From Rhynchopus sp. YZ270_cl-10 (lineage: Eukaryota; Euglenozoa; Diplonemea; Diplonemida; Diplonemidae), in contig OZ037886.1 of the NCBI GenBank assembly GCA_964035575.1, positions 992,001-1,056,000 on the forward strand: a DNA stretch of 64,000 bases, given 5' to 3'. Positions 43,769 through 53,689 of the stretch are shown here, piece by piece. The position numbers and the translations under genes are program-made. The notes under the pieces are model-generated. The model had not been told where the DNA came from. It ran no database searches and worked only from the letters and a program-made list of their open reading frames with translations. Position 1 is the first letter of the stretch. Every line of letters starts with the position of its first letter.

Positions 43769-44227
43769 TTGTTGTTCACCTCTTCAAGATTTGTGTTCGT
43801 CTTTTTATTATATGGTGACGACCTCTCAAACACATTCGTCCCAAAAGAGGCCAGCTAAATTTTCAAAAAAAAAACCCCAACATATTTCCCGTACACATAA
43901 CGGATAAGTAATAAAGATTCCCATTCATCTTTTAAGGTAGGTGCCGCGAATACAACCTGACGTCCTACTTACCAAGTTTGACAGCAGGGTTTGAACGGGC
44001 CTTCAACTCTTATCACTCCATCAGTTTCAGGGATTATTAACAACATCTTTTTTTTATCCTAGAGCTGGCCCAACTGTCTGTTGTCTCCAATGAGAGACGG
44101 TTTTTTTTTTCCTATCAACTTCGTTCACTTCGTATCCCCTCCTCATATGTCTGCACTCCTGACTCTTGGTGTGGACATTGGTCTAAGGGTCTAAGGGTAA
44201 GTCAAGACCTCCCCTTTGTACGTATAC

Positions 44228-44312
44228 TTGGTGTGGCACGAAAAAAAAGTCATTTTTTGTGTAGTTCTTGTGTAGTTTATATGTTGAAAAGTAGGATAAC
44301 GTGCCACACCAA
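44228..44312. mobile_element. 85-bp foldback/MITE-like element
   Basis: TTGGTGTGGCACG (44228-44240) and CGTGCCACACCAA (44300-44312) are perfect inverted repeats flanking a 59-bp AT-rich centre. A second TTGGTGTGGAC lies upstream near 44168. No clear target-site duplication is seen. Confidence 0.6.
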
Positions 44313-44342
44313 TACTGGTATCATATTAACCGATTTTTTTAA

Positions 44343-44391
44343 AAGGTGATAACCAAAGGCGCAGAGAGAAGAAGGCTTAAGTTCATCTTAC
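44343..44391 (+). repeat. dispersed repeat family B, copy 3
   Basis: Contains AAGGTGATAACCAAAGGCG and GAAGGCTTAAGTTCATCTTA. The 3' half matches the other family-B copies and the 5' half is diverged. Confidence 0.45.
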
Positions 44392-44785
44392 CAAACCCTT
44401 TTTTTTTTTTTCCATCCTCCACAGTTTTCCCTACACTCCTTCCTGGCTGTTTTTTTTTTCTTTTTTTCTTTTGTGCTTTTTTTTATTGCACTATTGTTGC
44501 AAATAAAGGTGGTTATTCGCAATGAATTCAACGGTTTAAAGTTTAACCACAAAGGCAACAATTACTCTATCCCCCACCATACCCCCCCCTACAATTCTGG
44601 TTTGTTTCGGTATTTGCGACGTCTTGAAGGAAAAGGAAAATAACACAACGTTTGGGGGGGTTTTTTTCAACAAAATTCATTGTCGTTAGGATCGTAACTG
44701 CTATTTTTTTTTTTTCATAAATTACCTAGGTATTTTGGTTTTTGGTTTTGGTATACAAAAAAAAAAAAAAATAGTACGATCTGTT

Positions 44786-46016
44786 CAGGGTATTTCCTAA
44801 ATCCACTACCCGTCTCCCGAGATTTTTTCAGAAAAAGTTCCGCGCTTTTTTTGCAAGGGGGGTTTTCAGGTGTTCCGCGGTTTTTTTGCAAGGGGAGAGT
44901 AGTCGTGGGAAGGAGCACAGGGTGAGGTAAAAATGTCCGAGGAAAAAATATTCCGAACCTCGGAGCCCCGATCTTGCAAAATAACGCAAAAAAGTCCGGA
45001 AAAAAAGTTCACAGGCCAAAAAAAAATTCCGCCTGCGGCGGGCACATTTCCCCCTTTTTTTTATGTTAGGGTAGCTGTATTTAAATTTGCAGCGAGAGGC
45101 TTGTTCCCGGAGTCAGGCAATAGTACGGCAGCTCCATCCGCAACCCCTCTTTGCCCACAGCAAAAAGGCACCCGCGTCCCACGTCCCCAGAAGAATAAGC
45201 TACGAAGCGACAGTACCATTTCGCAACCCTGGCGTGAGGGAAGGGCGTCTCCAGCGACCTTCCAGAGACCTGCGTACCCTGTCAGGACCCTCTGCCATGT
45301 ACGTGACGACGTGTCCGGTAGACGCCGCGCACTGGAGAAGGACTATAAGTCCAAATTTGAGGCATTCATGGAGGGAATGCCCGAGTATGTGGGGGCCGAA
45401 AAGCTGCTGCACACGTTTTTCCCGAGGGGGCTGGTGCCTCCCATGGGGTAACCGCCGGGAGGCGTTTCTTGTGAAGTGCCTATTTTTTGGTATTTTCCCG
45501 AAAAAAGTATGTTCGCTGTTCTGGATCGCTCCAATCATTCAAATAAAGCAGTTTTCGGGAATTTTTATTTTCACCGATGTTGGGTACCGTGCGCCTGCGG
45601 CGCTGCCTGTTCCTACCAGTTCCTACAGGCAAACACTTGGCCCCTTTACCTTACACTGACGGGTTTTGACCAAAACCAAGGACTTGTCCATTTCGGCAAA
45701 TTGACCCCACCACAGAACGGGCGGATTCCGAAAATGCAAATGCCGGTGTTTTCGGGCATTTTCATGTTTTCAGGATCAGGGAGAGAAAATCTGGGTTGTG
45801 GGATTTACCTGGTCCCCTTTACCTTACACTCATTTTGACCAACACCAAGAACTTGGCCATTTCGGCAAAGTGACCCCACCACAAGCCGGGATTGGCTCGG
45901 AAATGCACCATAACTCAGTTTTCTGCACAAAAAACCCTAACGTTGCTCAGCGCGCTTTTTTTGCACCCGATTCCGGATTTTGAGATTTTGGGACCCCGAT
46001 TTAGGAAATACCCTGT
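44786..46016. mobile_element. hAT-like non-autonomous transposon, element 2 (8-bp TSD)
   Basis: The 18-bp termini CAGGGTATTTCCTAAATC (44786-44803) and its exact complement (45998-46015) bound a 1.23-kb unit. The octamer GATCTGTT occurs immediately outside the left end (44778-44785) and one base beyond the right end (46017-46024). An 8-bp duplication plus CAGGG termini is the hAT hallmark. Inside are a GC-rich segment (45080-45450) with overlapping frames of unknown meaning and two copies of a ~90-bp repeat. No transposase is recognisable. Confidence 0.75.
45640..45902 (+). repeat. imperfect direct repeat inside hAT-like element 2
   Basis: Copies at about 45640-45720 and 45821-45902 share CCCCTTTACCTTACACT, CATTTCGGCAAA and TGACCCCACCACA, with scattered differences. 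They are spaced about 180 bp apart. Confidence 0.7.
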
Positions 46017-46167
46017 GATCTGTTAAAAGTTGAAGCAAAATTGGTCTTTTGGCGTGAGAAGGATTTGACGCGCGCTGTATTAGATTTCTCTCGTACACAC
46101 AGTGTCGCGGCGTATATTCTGTCTGTAGTATAGTCATTTTTCCCACAACCTTCCTTTCACCCCCTAT

Positions 46168-46330
46168 AGGCATACCTAGAAAGCGAATATGATATTCGCC
46201 CTATATTCGGATATTCGGCCTATATTCGGATCCGAATACGATATTCGGATCCGAATGTAGGCCGAATATGGCCCAAGAATTTTGGATCCGAATATAGGCC
46301 GAATATCATATTCGCTTTCTAGGTATGCCT
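46168..46330. mobile_element. 163-bp foldback element with 31-bp perfect inverted repeats
   Basis: Arms 46168-46198 and 46300-46330 are exact reverse complements beginning AGGCATACCTAGAAAGCG. The centre is itself built from GAATAT/ATATTCGG palindromes, so almost the whole unit can fold. It lies 150 bp from hAT-like element 2. Flanking duplications are not obvious. Confidence 0.8.
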
Positions 46331-46523
46331 AGGGTCACCCAGGGTAAGGTAAGGTTTTGTATTGAAATTGATGTATAGGGGAGGAGGGGGAGGGAGGGAG
46401 CACAAAAAAAAAAGGCTCATCTGTTCTTTTTCGTCTTTCCCCGCAAAGTAGAGGGGATTTGAGGGGGACTACAATTGTATAACCCTCCTTTTTAAAAAAA
46501 GGGTATTTTTTTGTCGTATTGTT

Positions 46524-46572
46524 TATGATACACTGTCATGAGAGGGCTTTGTATTTCAAGTCAACTTTCTTT
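46524..46572 (+). repeat. dispersed repeat family D, copy 3
   Basis: Contains GATACACTGTCATGAGAGGG and CTTTGTATTTCAAGTCAACT, matching the second half of the copies at 28990 and 29568. Confidence 0.5.
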
Positions 46573-46632
46573 TTGTGCGAGACAATGTTATTATTCAAAT
46601 TTTGTCTTTTTTCTTTCTCCCACTGTTTTCAC

Positions 46633-46935
46633 GGTGGCCCAGCAGACCCTTTTGGGGGTACCCCCGGGGGTACCCCCAAAAGGGGTACCCCGCAGGGTAG
46701 GGTACCACACAGGGTAGGGTCCGCGGGGGGTACCCCCTCGCGTGGGCTACCCCAGGGGGTACCCCACAGGGTTGGGTAGGGTCCGCGCGGGGTACCCTTT
46801 GGGGGGTTTGGGGTACCCCGAGGGGTACCCCCCAGGGTCCGCGGGGGTACCCCTCAGGGTCCGCGGGGGTACCCCATGGGGTACCCCCGCGGACCCTGGG
46901 GGGTACCCCCCGGGGTACCCCCTGCACACCCGGTG
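46633..46935. repeat. palindromic GGGGTACCCC island 1
   Basis: About 300 bp of overlapping GGGGTACCCC-type palindromes mixed with CAGGGTCCGCGGGGG units. Frames are open on both strands because the sequence is stop-poor, giving artificial GTPxGYP-like peptides; no gene is implied. A similar island lies at 48755-49080. Confidence 0.85.
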
Positions 46936-47456
46936 GCTATTGCCTCCCAGGGAAAGGGACTCTCAAAAAATTTTTTTTGCCCTATATAGGCCTAATTTCG
47001 ACGATTTGAGGCCATTAAAAGCAAAAATTGGCACTTTTGAGCATCTGTGGGGGTCTAAAACGTGGTTTCGCGCCCGAAAAGTCGTGATTTTACCAAAGAC
47101 GCGTCGATTTTTGACCCAAATTTTTTTTTCTTCTCGCCCAAAATCGGGCGTGGTAGGTCATAAATGGCCCAAAAAATCCAAAGCCTCAATGAGCAAATTG
47201 TGAAGAAAAAAAAATTGGTCGAAGTTTTGGTCATTTTTACCATGTGGCAACAAATAGAATGCAGGTATCAGTATCAGTGGGATTGTTCGTGCAGTGATGT
47301 TCTCGTACCTGGAGAGTAGGCCGAGCGAGTGCTGCAAGGTATGTTTTTAAGCCCCGGTTTTTACACCCCCCCGCTCCCCCTTTTCGCCTTTGTCCCGCTC
47401 GGATGTAAATCGAAGCATATTTTTATTGTCAAAATTGTCACTTTTACTTTTTTATC

Positions 47457-47819
47457 ATGGCATCTCGTAACCTCTACAACTCTTTTACGTCAGGGAACCG
47501 GATGAGGTGCTACTTCCGGACTGAGGAAGGGCAGTCTTTTACTTTCTTTTTTGCATGGAAGAGGTACGGAGCGGCTTCTTGTTTGTTTGTTTGATTTTTT
47601 TTGTTGTAGTCTCTACTTTTGCACTCAATTTCTCTCAACAGGTACCCGAACCGACGACCCTTCATCGTGACAGCGAAACAGTGCCGATGGAAGAGCTGGT
47701 GCAATTATTGCAAACCGGGCGGGGACCGCAAAAGTTGGGTTTTTAAACCAATTTTTCCATTAACCCACCCCATAGACCGCCCCAATTATTATGAAACTCT
47801 TAGTCAGTCACTGCTATAG
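47457..47819 (+). CDS. probable small two-exon gene, function unknown
   Basis: ATG 47457 through 47563, then 47642-47819, would encode 94 residues: MASRNLYNSFTSGNRMRCY... joined through AWKR|YPNRRPFIVTAKQC to CNYCKPGGDRKSWVF.... Both halves are unusually protein-like for this region, with conserved-looking aromatic and cysteine residues (CRWKSWCNYC). The donor here is GTACGG, unlike the GTATG used everywhere else, which weakens the model. A GTATGT donor also lies at 47339 after GTGCTGCAAG, so an upstream exon (...VMFSYLESRPSECCK) may belong to it. I do not recognise the family. It could be a genuine small host gene or a remnant. Confidence 0.4.
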
Positions 47820-48754
47820 CCATTAACCCAGGGAGCATAGCTAGTGCAAAAAATTCGACTTCGGGATCCGGAAAGTCTGTCCTCTGCTCTTGCGGAGGAC
47901 TACAGTAGGCACAAGAAAATATCGCGTTCCCCCAGAAAACCAATTTTTGTCACAGTAATTTTTGCCCAGGGCATGCTCTTGAAGCATGGCGGCTTGGTGT
48001 GAGAAGGGGCAGTGTATTGTTTTGTTCTAGATTTCAACGGTTGTTAGAACGAGTCAAGTGGATGCTTATCTAAACACTGACTTTAGTACAGACCCGAGAG
48101 ATCAGATATGACTTTGAGGAAAGAACAAAGCAATGCATCTGTACCCGCACGCCAGGTTGTAGTTACTTCAGAATTTTCTTAAGTTTGCGCGAAAGAGAGC
48201 GGGGGCAACTCCTTTGTGTCATGAGTCCGCTGTGCAGCACAACGCGAGGAACCTTAAAACACTACCTGCGTGGTGGCTGAATTCACATCCCTTAGAATTA
48301 CCAGAATTCAGCCTTTGTTGAAGTAACGTACATACTTGTATGTGCGTGTCACGCTTCTCCACCCTTAAATGGGTGCACTGCTTCACTGCAGCGGGTAAGC
48401 CTCTCTCGACTAGTGCGAACTTAAGAATGTTCTGCTGCAACTTACCAAAATCGATTTTCTCACCCCAAACACCCGCAACACCCCACCTGCTACTTCGGTA
48501 GCCTGTGTTGTTGGGAGTTGGTTCTCATGTTGATCCCCAGTGACTGTCTTGCACTGCTTCTTCTGAGCCCAACGCTGTTTGGCCTGTCGACGTAATAAAT
48601 ACGAAGACAGGGGGGCGGTGCCAACAATTTTCCGATGATGTAACGTTTATCTGATTGATTTATCGTTTGATATACCTTGTGTGTCCTTCTTCATGCACAC
48701 CAAGCAACATATATTGAACGGTATTTTCAAGCGATACTTCGTTATGTCATCGGG

Positions 48755-49080
48755 GGGCGGACCCCGCGCGGACCCTTGACTCTGGCACTCTGGCACTCTG
48801 GCTGTACCTGTGTACCTGTGTACCTGTGTACCTGTGTACCTGTGTACCTGTGTACCTGTGTACCTGTGTACCTGTGTACCTGTGTACCTGTGTACCTGTG
48901 TACCCCCAGTGCCAGTCAGGGTCCGCGCGGGGTACCCCGGGGGGTACCCCCGGGGGTAGTCTGGGGGGTACCCCATGGGGTACCCCTCAGATTTGGGGGG
49001 TACCCCATGGGGTACCCCATGGGGTAGTCTGGGGGGTACCCCCTTGGGTACCCCCCGCGGACCCTACCCTAAGGGTAGGA
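48755..49080. repeat. palindromic GGGGTACCCC island 2 with embedded minisatellite
   Basis: The 5' part has GGACCC/GGGTCC units, the middle is an 8-bp minisatellite, and the 3' part is GGGGTACCCC palindromes. It closes with CCGCGGACCCTACCCTAAGG. It shares the CAGGGTCCGCG and GGTACC vocabulary with island 1, 1.8 kb away. Confidence 0.85.
48804..48904 (+). repeat. 8-bp minisatellite (TGTACCTG)n
   Basis: About 12-13 uninterrupted copies of TGTACCTG. It is direct and spacer-free, so it is a tandem repeat and not a CRISPR array. Confidence 0.95.
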
Positions 49081-49373
49081 ATGGGCCACCGTGTTACTTT
49101 TGAGATGAAGTGGGATCGTAACTATAAAAAAAATTTAAAAAATGTGGCTGAAAATATGGTCAAAGGGCAGTGGGTCTATCCATTGACCACATCCTTCCCA
49201 GTAGATCAAACTCTCCATTGCTGTTAGGTGTCCTGTTGTCTCTGTCAGGATAACCCTACCCTCCTTCATTTAAAGCATGTCTCGTTATGGCCTCGTTTTG
49301 TGTTTGCCTAGGGGTTTTGATTTTTTTTTTTTTTTTGCTTAAATTGTTGGATTAGTGTATTCTCGGTTGTGTA

Positions 49374-49487
49374 CAGTGGGGCGCTATATTACAGACGCGT
49401 TTTACTACGGGTAACTTAATTATGGGTAAATATTGGAGTTACCCATAATTAGGGCCTAGAGCGTAGGGCATAGAGAGCGCCCCACTG
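49374..49487. mobile_element. Tc1/mariner-like MITE (TA-flanked)
   Basis: CAGTGGGGCGCT at the left end and AGCGCCCCACTG at the right end are perfect complements, and each is flanked externally by TA, the Tc1/mariner target. An internal palindrome (TAATTATGGGTAA ... TTACCCATAATTA) lets the rest fold. The total is about 114 bp, far too small for a transposase. Confidence 0.8.
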
Positions 49488-49765
49488 TAGTCACAGTATT
49501 GCAATCTCCACTTTTTTTTTTTGTCTTGCATTCATTGAGTACGCTCAAGAGATCTCTGCACGCACAACATATACATCAGACGTTACATGATGTAACAACC
49601 CTTATGTATGTCAACGTTTTTCTTTTTGATAAAAATGGTTGTTATTCTAAGGTGCCTGCATCAACCCTTTTTTTTTGTGTGTGTTCAGCGTTTTCTCGTG
49701 TCTGTCAAATAAGCAAAACCATTTTCTTCTTCAGTATCCATTCTCTTACGGTACAGTTATTCATG

Positions 49766-49820
49766 CCTCACCCTTTACATGAGCACGACTGAGCTGCGTT
49801 TTAGCACGTTTCAACTACTC
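49766..49820 (+). repeat. dispersed repeat family A, copy 6
   Basis: Contains CACGACTGAGCTGCGTTTTA and GCACGTTTCAACTACTCTT. It is nearly identical over about 50 bases to the copy at 32391, 17 kb away. Confidence 0.65.
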
Positions 49821-50031
49821 TTTTCCGCAAATTTTTATTGAAAACGGCTCAAAAGTGGTTTGCACGCTTCTTTCTACCAGGCGACTGAACAATGCGATGC
49901 ATTCAGTTATGCAACAGTTTTCTTTTTTTGTTTTCTCAACGGTTCAGAGAGTGAAAAGGAGGGACCTTTGCCCCCTTTAACTTTGGACTTCGCAGATAAG
50001 GAAGGGTCAGGGGGGCGGAGTACATACCCTG

Positions 50032-50278
50032 CACACGACGGTGAAGTCAATGACATGACATGTGCTTTTACATGTAAAATGACATGTGAAGAGTGACATG
50101 TGACATGTAAAATGACATGTGAAATGACATGTGAAACACATGACATTTTTACGGCCAACATACGTTACCGCACATGTCATTTTACATGTAAAATGACATG
50201 TGTTTCACATGTAAAAAAAGTTACATGGTAAGCACATGTCAAAAGCACATGTCATGTCATTGGCTTCACCGTCGTGTG
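50032..50278. mobile_element. 247-bp foldback element with internal ACATGT repeats
   Basis: Terminal arms of about 38 bp (50032-50070 and 50241-50278) are reverse complements with one mismatch, starting CACACGACGGTGAAG. The interior is a dense array of ACATGT/TGACATGT palindromic units on both sides of a short unique centre (ACGGCCAACATACGTTACC). Confidence 0.85.
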
Positions 50279-50669
50279 GTTACCCAAGGTGGTGGGGTAT
50301 CCAAGAGTACTACCCAGTAGGTGCCAACGTGGCTGTATTTTTTTTTTGTAATGTACCATTTGCCATCAGAACACATTCAAAAACAAACGAACCGCATTTC
50401 TGCTCGTAAATTGATCAAGATTAAACAATCCAATGGGAATACCCAATACACCCATTAGTGGGGGACAGGGAAGGAGGGAGGGAGGGAGCCTTTATATTAT
50501 TCACCCACTACCCACTACCCTCCCCCTCTCCCTGCCGAGCCCTCTTTTCTCCCCTACAAAATTAAAAAAAAAGCACACATTTTTCCTCTTTTCTTCAAAA
50601 CTCATGAACCGAATCCTATTCCATATTCCTTCTTTTTTCCACAAAAAATTACATCGACCCTGGAATTTT

Positions 50670-50915
50670 CTCTCCCCTCCCTTCCCCCTCCTCCCCCCTC
50701 CTCCCCCCTCCTTCCCCCCCTTCTCCTCCCCCCTCCTCCCCCCTCCTTCCCCCCCTTCTCCTCCCCCCTCCTTCCCCCTCCTTCCCCCCCTTCTCCTTCC
50801 CCCTCCTTCCCCCTCCTCCCCCCTCCTCCCCCCTCCTTCCCCCCTTCTCCTCCCCCATCCCTCCCCCCTCCTTCCCCCCCTTCTCCTCCCCCATCCCTCC
50901 CCCCTCCACCACACC
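50670..50915 (+). repeat. pyrimidine minisatellite upstream of the glucosidase gene
   Basis: About 245 bp of CCCCCTCCTCCC / CCTTCTCCTCCC units, purely C and T on the + strand apart from a few A. It ends about 25 bases before the start codon and so occupies the gene's leader or promoter. Such homopurine-homopyrimidine tracts can form triplex DNA. Confidence 0.9.
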
Positions 50916-50938
50916 ACACCACCAGACGACGCTATAAG

Positions 50939-53438
50939 ATGGCGCCGCCCAAGGGAAAGGCGAAAGGGAAAGCGAAGGCCACACCCGCAGCACCCGTGAA
51001 GGGGCCCTTCTTCGGTAGTGACGTGAAGCGTACGTTGTTCATGGGGCTGCTGGGGTTTGCTGTGGCAGGGATCTACTCGTTGGGGGCGAAGGCGCTGAAC
51101 GACGACCAGACGTTGTGCAGACTGGAGGAGATGCTCGGGTGGGCAGACGACTCTCAGGAGGCACCGGCGGATGCGGGCCACCCCGAGGGTGTGTACTCTG
51201 GCACAGCCGAGCACAACGCCACCATGCTTTGGGGCACCTACCGCCCTCAGGTCTACTTCGGGATGCGTACCCGCGAACACCAATCCTTCCTCTTCGGCAT
51301 GGGCTGGGGTGTGCCTGGGGACATGCGTTACACCGCAGAGGACGATGCAGATGTCTCCTTCGGATGGCGTATGCATGATGGTGTCCGCTCAGGAGTGCAA
51401 ACCATCCACGACAAAAAGAACGGTGTCACCTTGACAACGTCGTTTATCAAAGATCTGTCCGCAAATGCAGACCGTGGTGGTGGATGGAATGTGCGCATCA
51501 AGGGAACCCGTTTCAAAGGGATGCGGCAGCATTCGAAGCTGACGGTGTCGCCTGTGTTTGCGACGGAGTTGGCGGATCTGATGTACGAGGCGTTTGGTGG
51601 AGAGGTGCCGCATGCGGAAGTGATGTCGTCGACGAAGGCGGCTGGGCGGTTCAAGGTGCGGGTGGTGGCGTCGCAGGGTGCAGAGTCGGCAGAGTGGGAT
51701 GTGCGGACACGCAAGGCGGCGGGAGAGGATGAGTGGAAGGTGGTGTGGTACGACTTCAAGAAGACCGTGCAGGTTGTCGGCGGCGAGACGCGTCGTGTCG
51801 CGCCCGTAGCAGGCTTCAACCAGGTGAGCTTCTCGCAGACCTTCACAGGCGACTTCACCATCGAGATCTCGCTCACCCCAGAGGACGGTGCCCCGCAACG
51901 TCCGCTCTCTGGCTGCAGGTTCGCCCGCCACATCCAACGCCACGATGCAGCGTTCAACACACGTTTTGAATCTCTCTTCGATAGGAGCCCCAACGAGGTC
52001 GAGAAGTTCGCCCTCTCAAACATGATTGGTGGCATCGGATACTGGTACGGCACCGGGGTGCGTGAGCGTGGCGGTGTCATCGCCAAGCAGGAGCTCTACT
52101 CCGGGGTGCCGTCGCGTGCAAAGTTCCCCCGCGGGTTTCTCTGGGACGAAGGCTTCCACCAGCTGCTCATCGGGAAGTGGAATGCAGAGATCTCGAAGGA
52201 TGTGATGCTGAGCTGGGTCAACCAGATGGAGCCCGAGGGGTGGATCCCGAGGGAGCAGATCCGTGGTCCCGAGCCACGTAGCCGTGTGCCCGACCAGTTC
52301 GTCGCACAGAGCTCGTCTATCGCGAACCCACCGACGATGCTGCTGCAGCTGCAGAACTTTGCGGTGGAGGCGCAGACCACTGCCGACAAGAAGACGAGCG
52401 CACAGCTCAAGGACTTCTGTGCTCGCATCTACCCCTACATGAAGCGTTGGCACCAGTGGTTCAAGAACACGCAGCACGGCGCATCGCCGCACACATACAG
52501 GTGGCGTGGGAAGTCTGGCTACCACTTGCTGTCGTGCGGGCTCGACGATTACCCTAGGTCCAAGTATGCAAACCCCACCTACACCACCTCCCCCACCCTC
52601 TACCCGCCCCGTACACCTTACACCTTACAGATGCAACACTGATGACGAGCGACACGTCGACCTGCACTCCTGGATGATCCTCATGACCGAGACGATGCAC
52701 TCGCTTGCAAGCTTCCTCGGTGAGACGGACGACACGAAGCAGCTTGCGGAGGAGCGCGAGGCACTGACGCAAACGCTGATGGAGTACCACTGGAACGAGA
52801 AGAAGGAGAGGTTTGCGGACTTTGCGGGGTGCCCGCCACCACGTCAGGACAAGGACAAGGTATGCTGCGTTCTGTTTTCTACGTTTCTTTATTACGCCTT
52901 TTTGTCCACACCCCACCACCACAGAAGCAGGAAGTCAAGCCCCGTGCCAAGCACACCCCACACATCGGCTACATCAGCCTCTTCCCTCTCCTCTGCGGCG
53001 CTCTCGACGCAGAGAAAGACAAGGACAAGATCCTTGCCATCGTCAGGATGACCCGCACAGAGCTCCTCAGCGACCACGGCATACGGGTATGCGACTGCCA
53101 GTTTCCCCCTTTTTGTGACCTCCATCCCTCTACAGTCCCTCTCGGAGAAATCGCTCCGCCACTGGCCGAAGCACGACAACTACTGGACGGGGCCGATCTG
53201 GGTCAACCTGAACTACATGTTCTCCCGTGCCCTTACGCAGTATGGGTACAACAAGGTGGCCCCCGAGGTGGAGGAGTTCCGTGTGACACTTAACAGCCGT
53301 ATTACGAACATGATCCAAAACGAATTTTCACGCACAAGAAAGGTGTGGGAGAACTATAACGCAACGAGCGGGCACGGCAGAGGCACCGCACCGTTCACAG
53401 GGTGGACGTCGCTGTTTATCTTGATGAACGGGAAGTGA
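50939..53438 (+). CDS. MOGS: mannosyl-oligosaccharide glucosidase (glucosidase I, GH63)
   Basis: Exons 50939-52563, 52631-52859, 52925-53086 and 53136-53438 give 772 residues. It removes the outermost glucose from Glc3Man9GlcNAc2 on new ER glycoproteins. A basic cytoplasmic N-terminus (PKGKAKGKAKA) and one signal-anchor helix (TLFMGLLGFAVAGIYSLGA) give the type II topology of the family. Family motifs are LWGTYRPQVYFGMRTR, FPRGFLWDEGFHQLLIGKWN, the GLDDYPR loop, and the exon-2 DDERHVDLHSWM stretch that restores the conserved acidic/aromatic block lost in the unspliced frame. The C-terminal HDNYWTGPIWVNLNYMF segment matches the (alpha/alpha)6 barrel end. It indicates that triglucosylated N-glycan precursors are made, unlike in some reduced protists. 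Confidence 0.93.
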
Positions 53439-53689
53439 GGCCACCCACGCCCCTTCCCTCCTTACGGGACACACACAGTTTCTAACGAATAATGACTCTT
53501 TGTTTAGAAGACGAAAAAAGTGTCCACATCTTTTTGCCTGATTGCATATCAGCTTCGTGACGGTGGCATCCACCCCAAGGATGCTCAACGCCATCTGCCT
53601 CAACCACAAACCAACCCTACCCATTACAGGCACAACACAAGAAGAAAAAGGCTTCCCTTTTTTGTGTGGTTCCTCCCCCCATTTGCACA

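Larger units (their letters stand above)
42731..50938. other. 8-kb gene-poor repeat island
   Basis: Only one probable small gene (47457-47819) is visible. The rest is made of non-autonomous DNA elements, foldback sequences, palindromic GGTACC islands, a minisatellite, dispersed repeats and AT homopolymers, described individually. The contrast with the gene-dense flanks suggests an insertion-tolerant zone. I saw no transposase, reverse transcriptase or capsid-like sequence. Confidence 0.7.

Noticed and set aside
45087-45659. 190-codon frame in the GC-rich part of hAT-like element 2
   Set aside because: Two overlapping frames of similar length compete, neither resembles a transposase or any family I know, and both run into AT-rich sequence.
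46595-47203. Open frames rich in GTPxGYP on both strands
   Set aside because: They arise from stop-poor GGGGTACCCC palindromes and appear in several frames at once.
48804-48904. Possible CRISPR-like array
   Set aside because: The 8-bp units are contiguous with no spacers and the genome is eukaryotic.
42731-50938. Retroelement, Polinton-like or viral remnants in the repeat island
   Set aside because: No reverse transcriptase, integrase, capsid or polymerase-like peptides are visible; the elements found are small DNA-type repeats.
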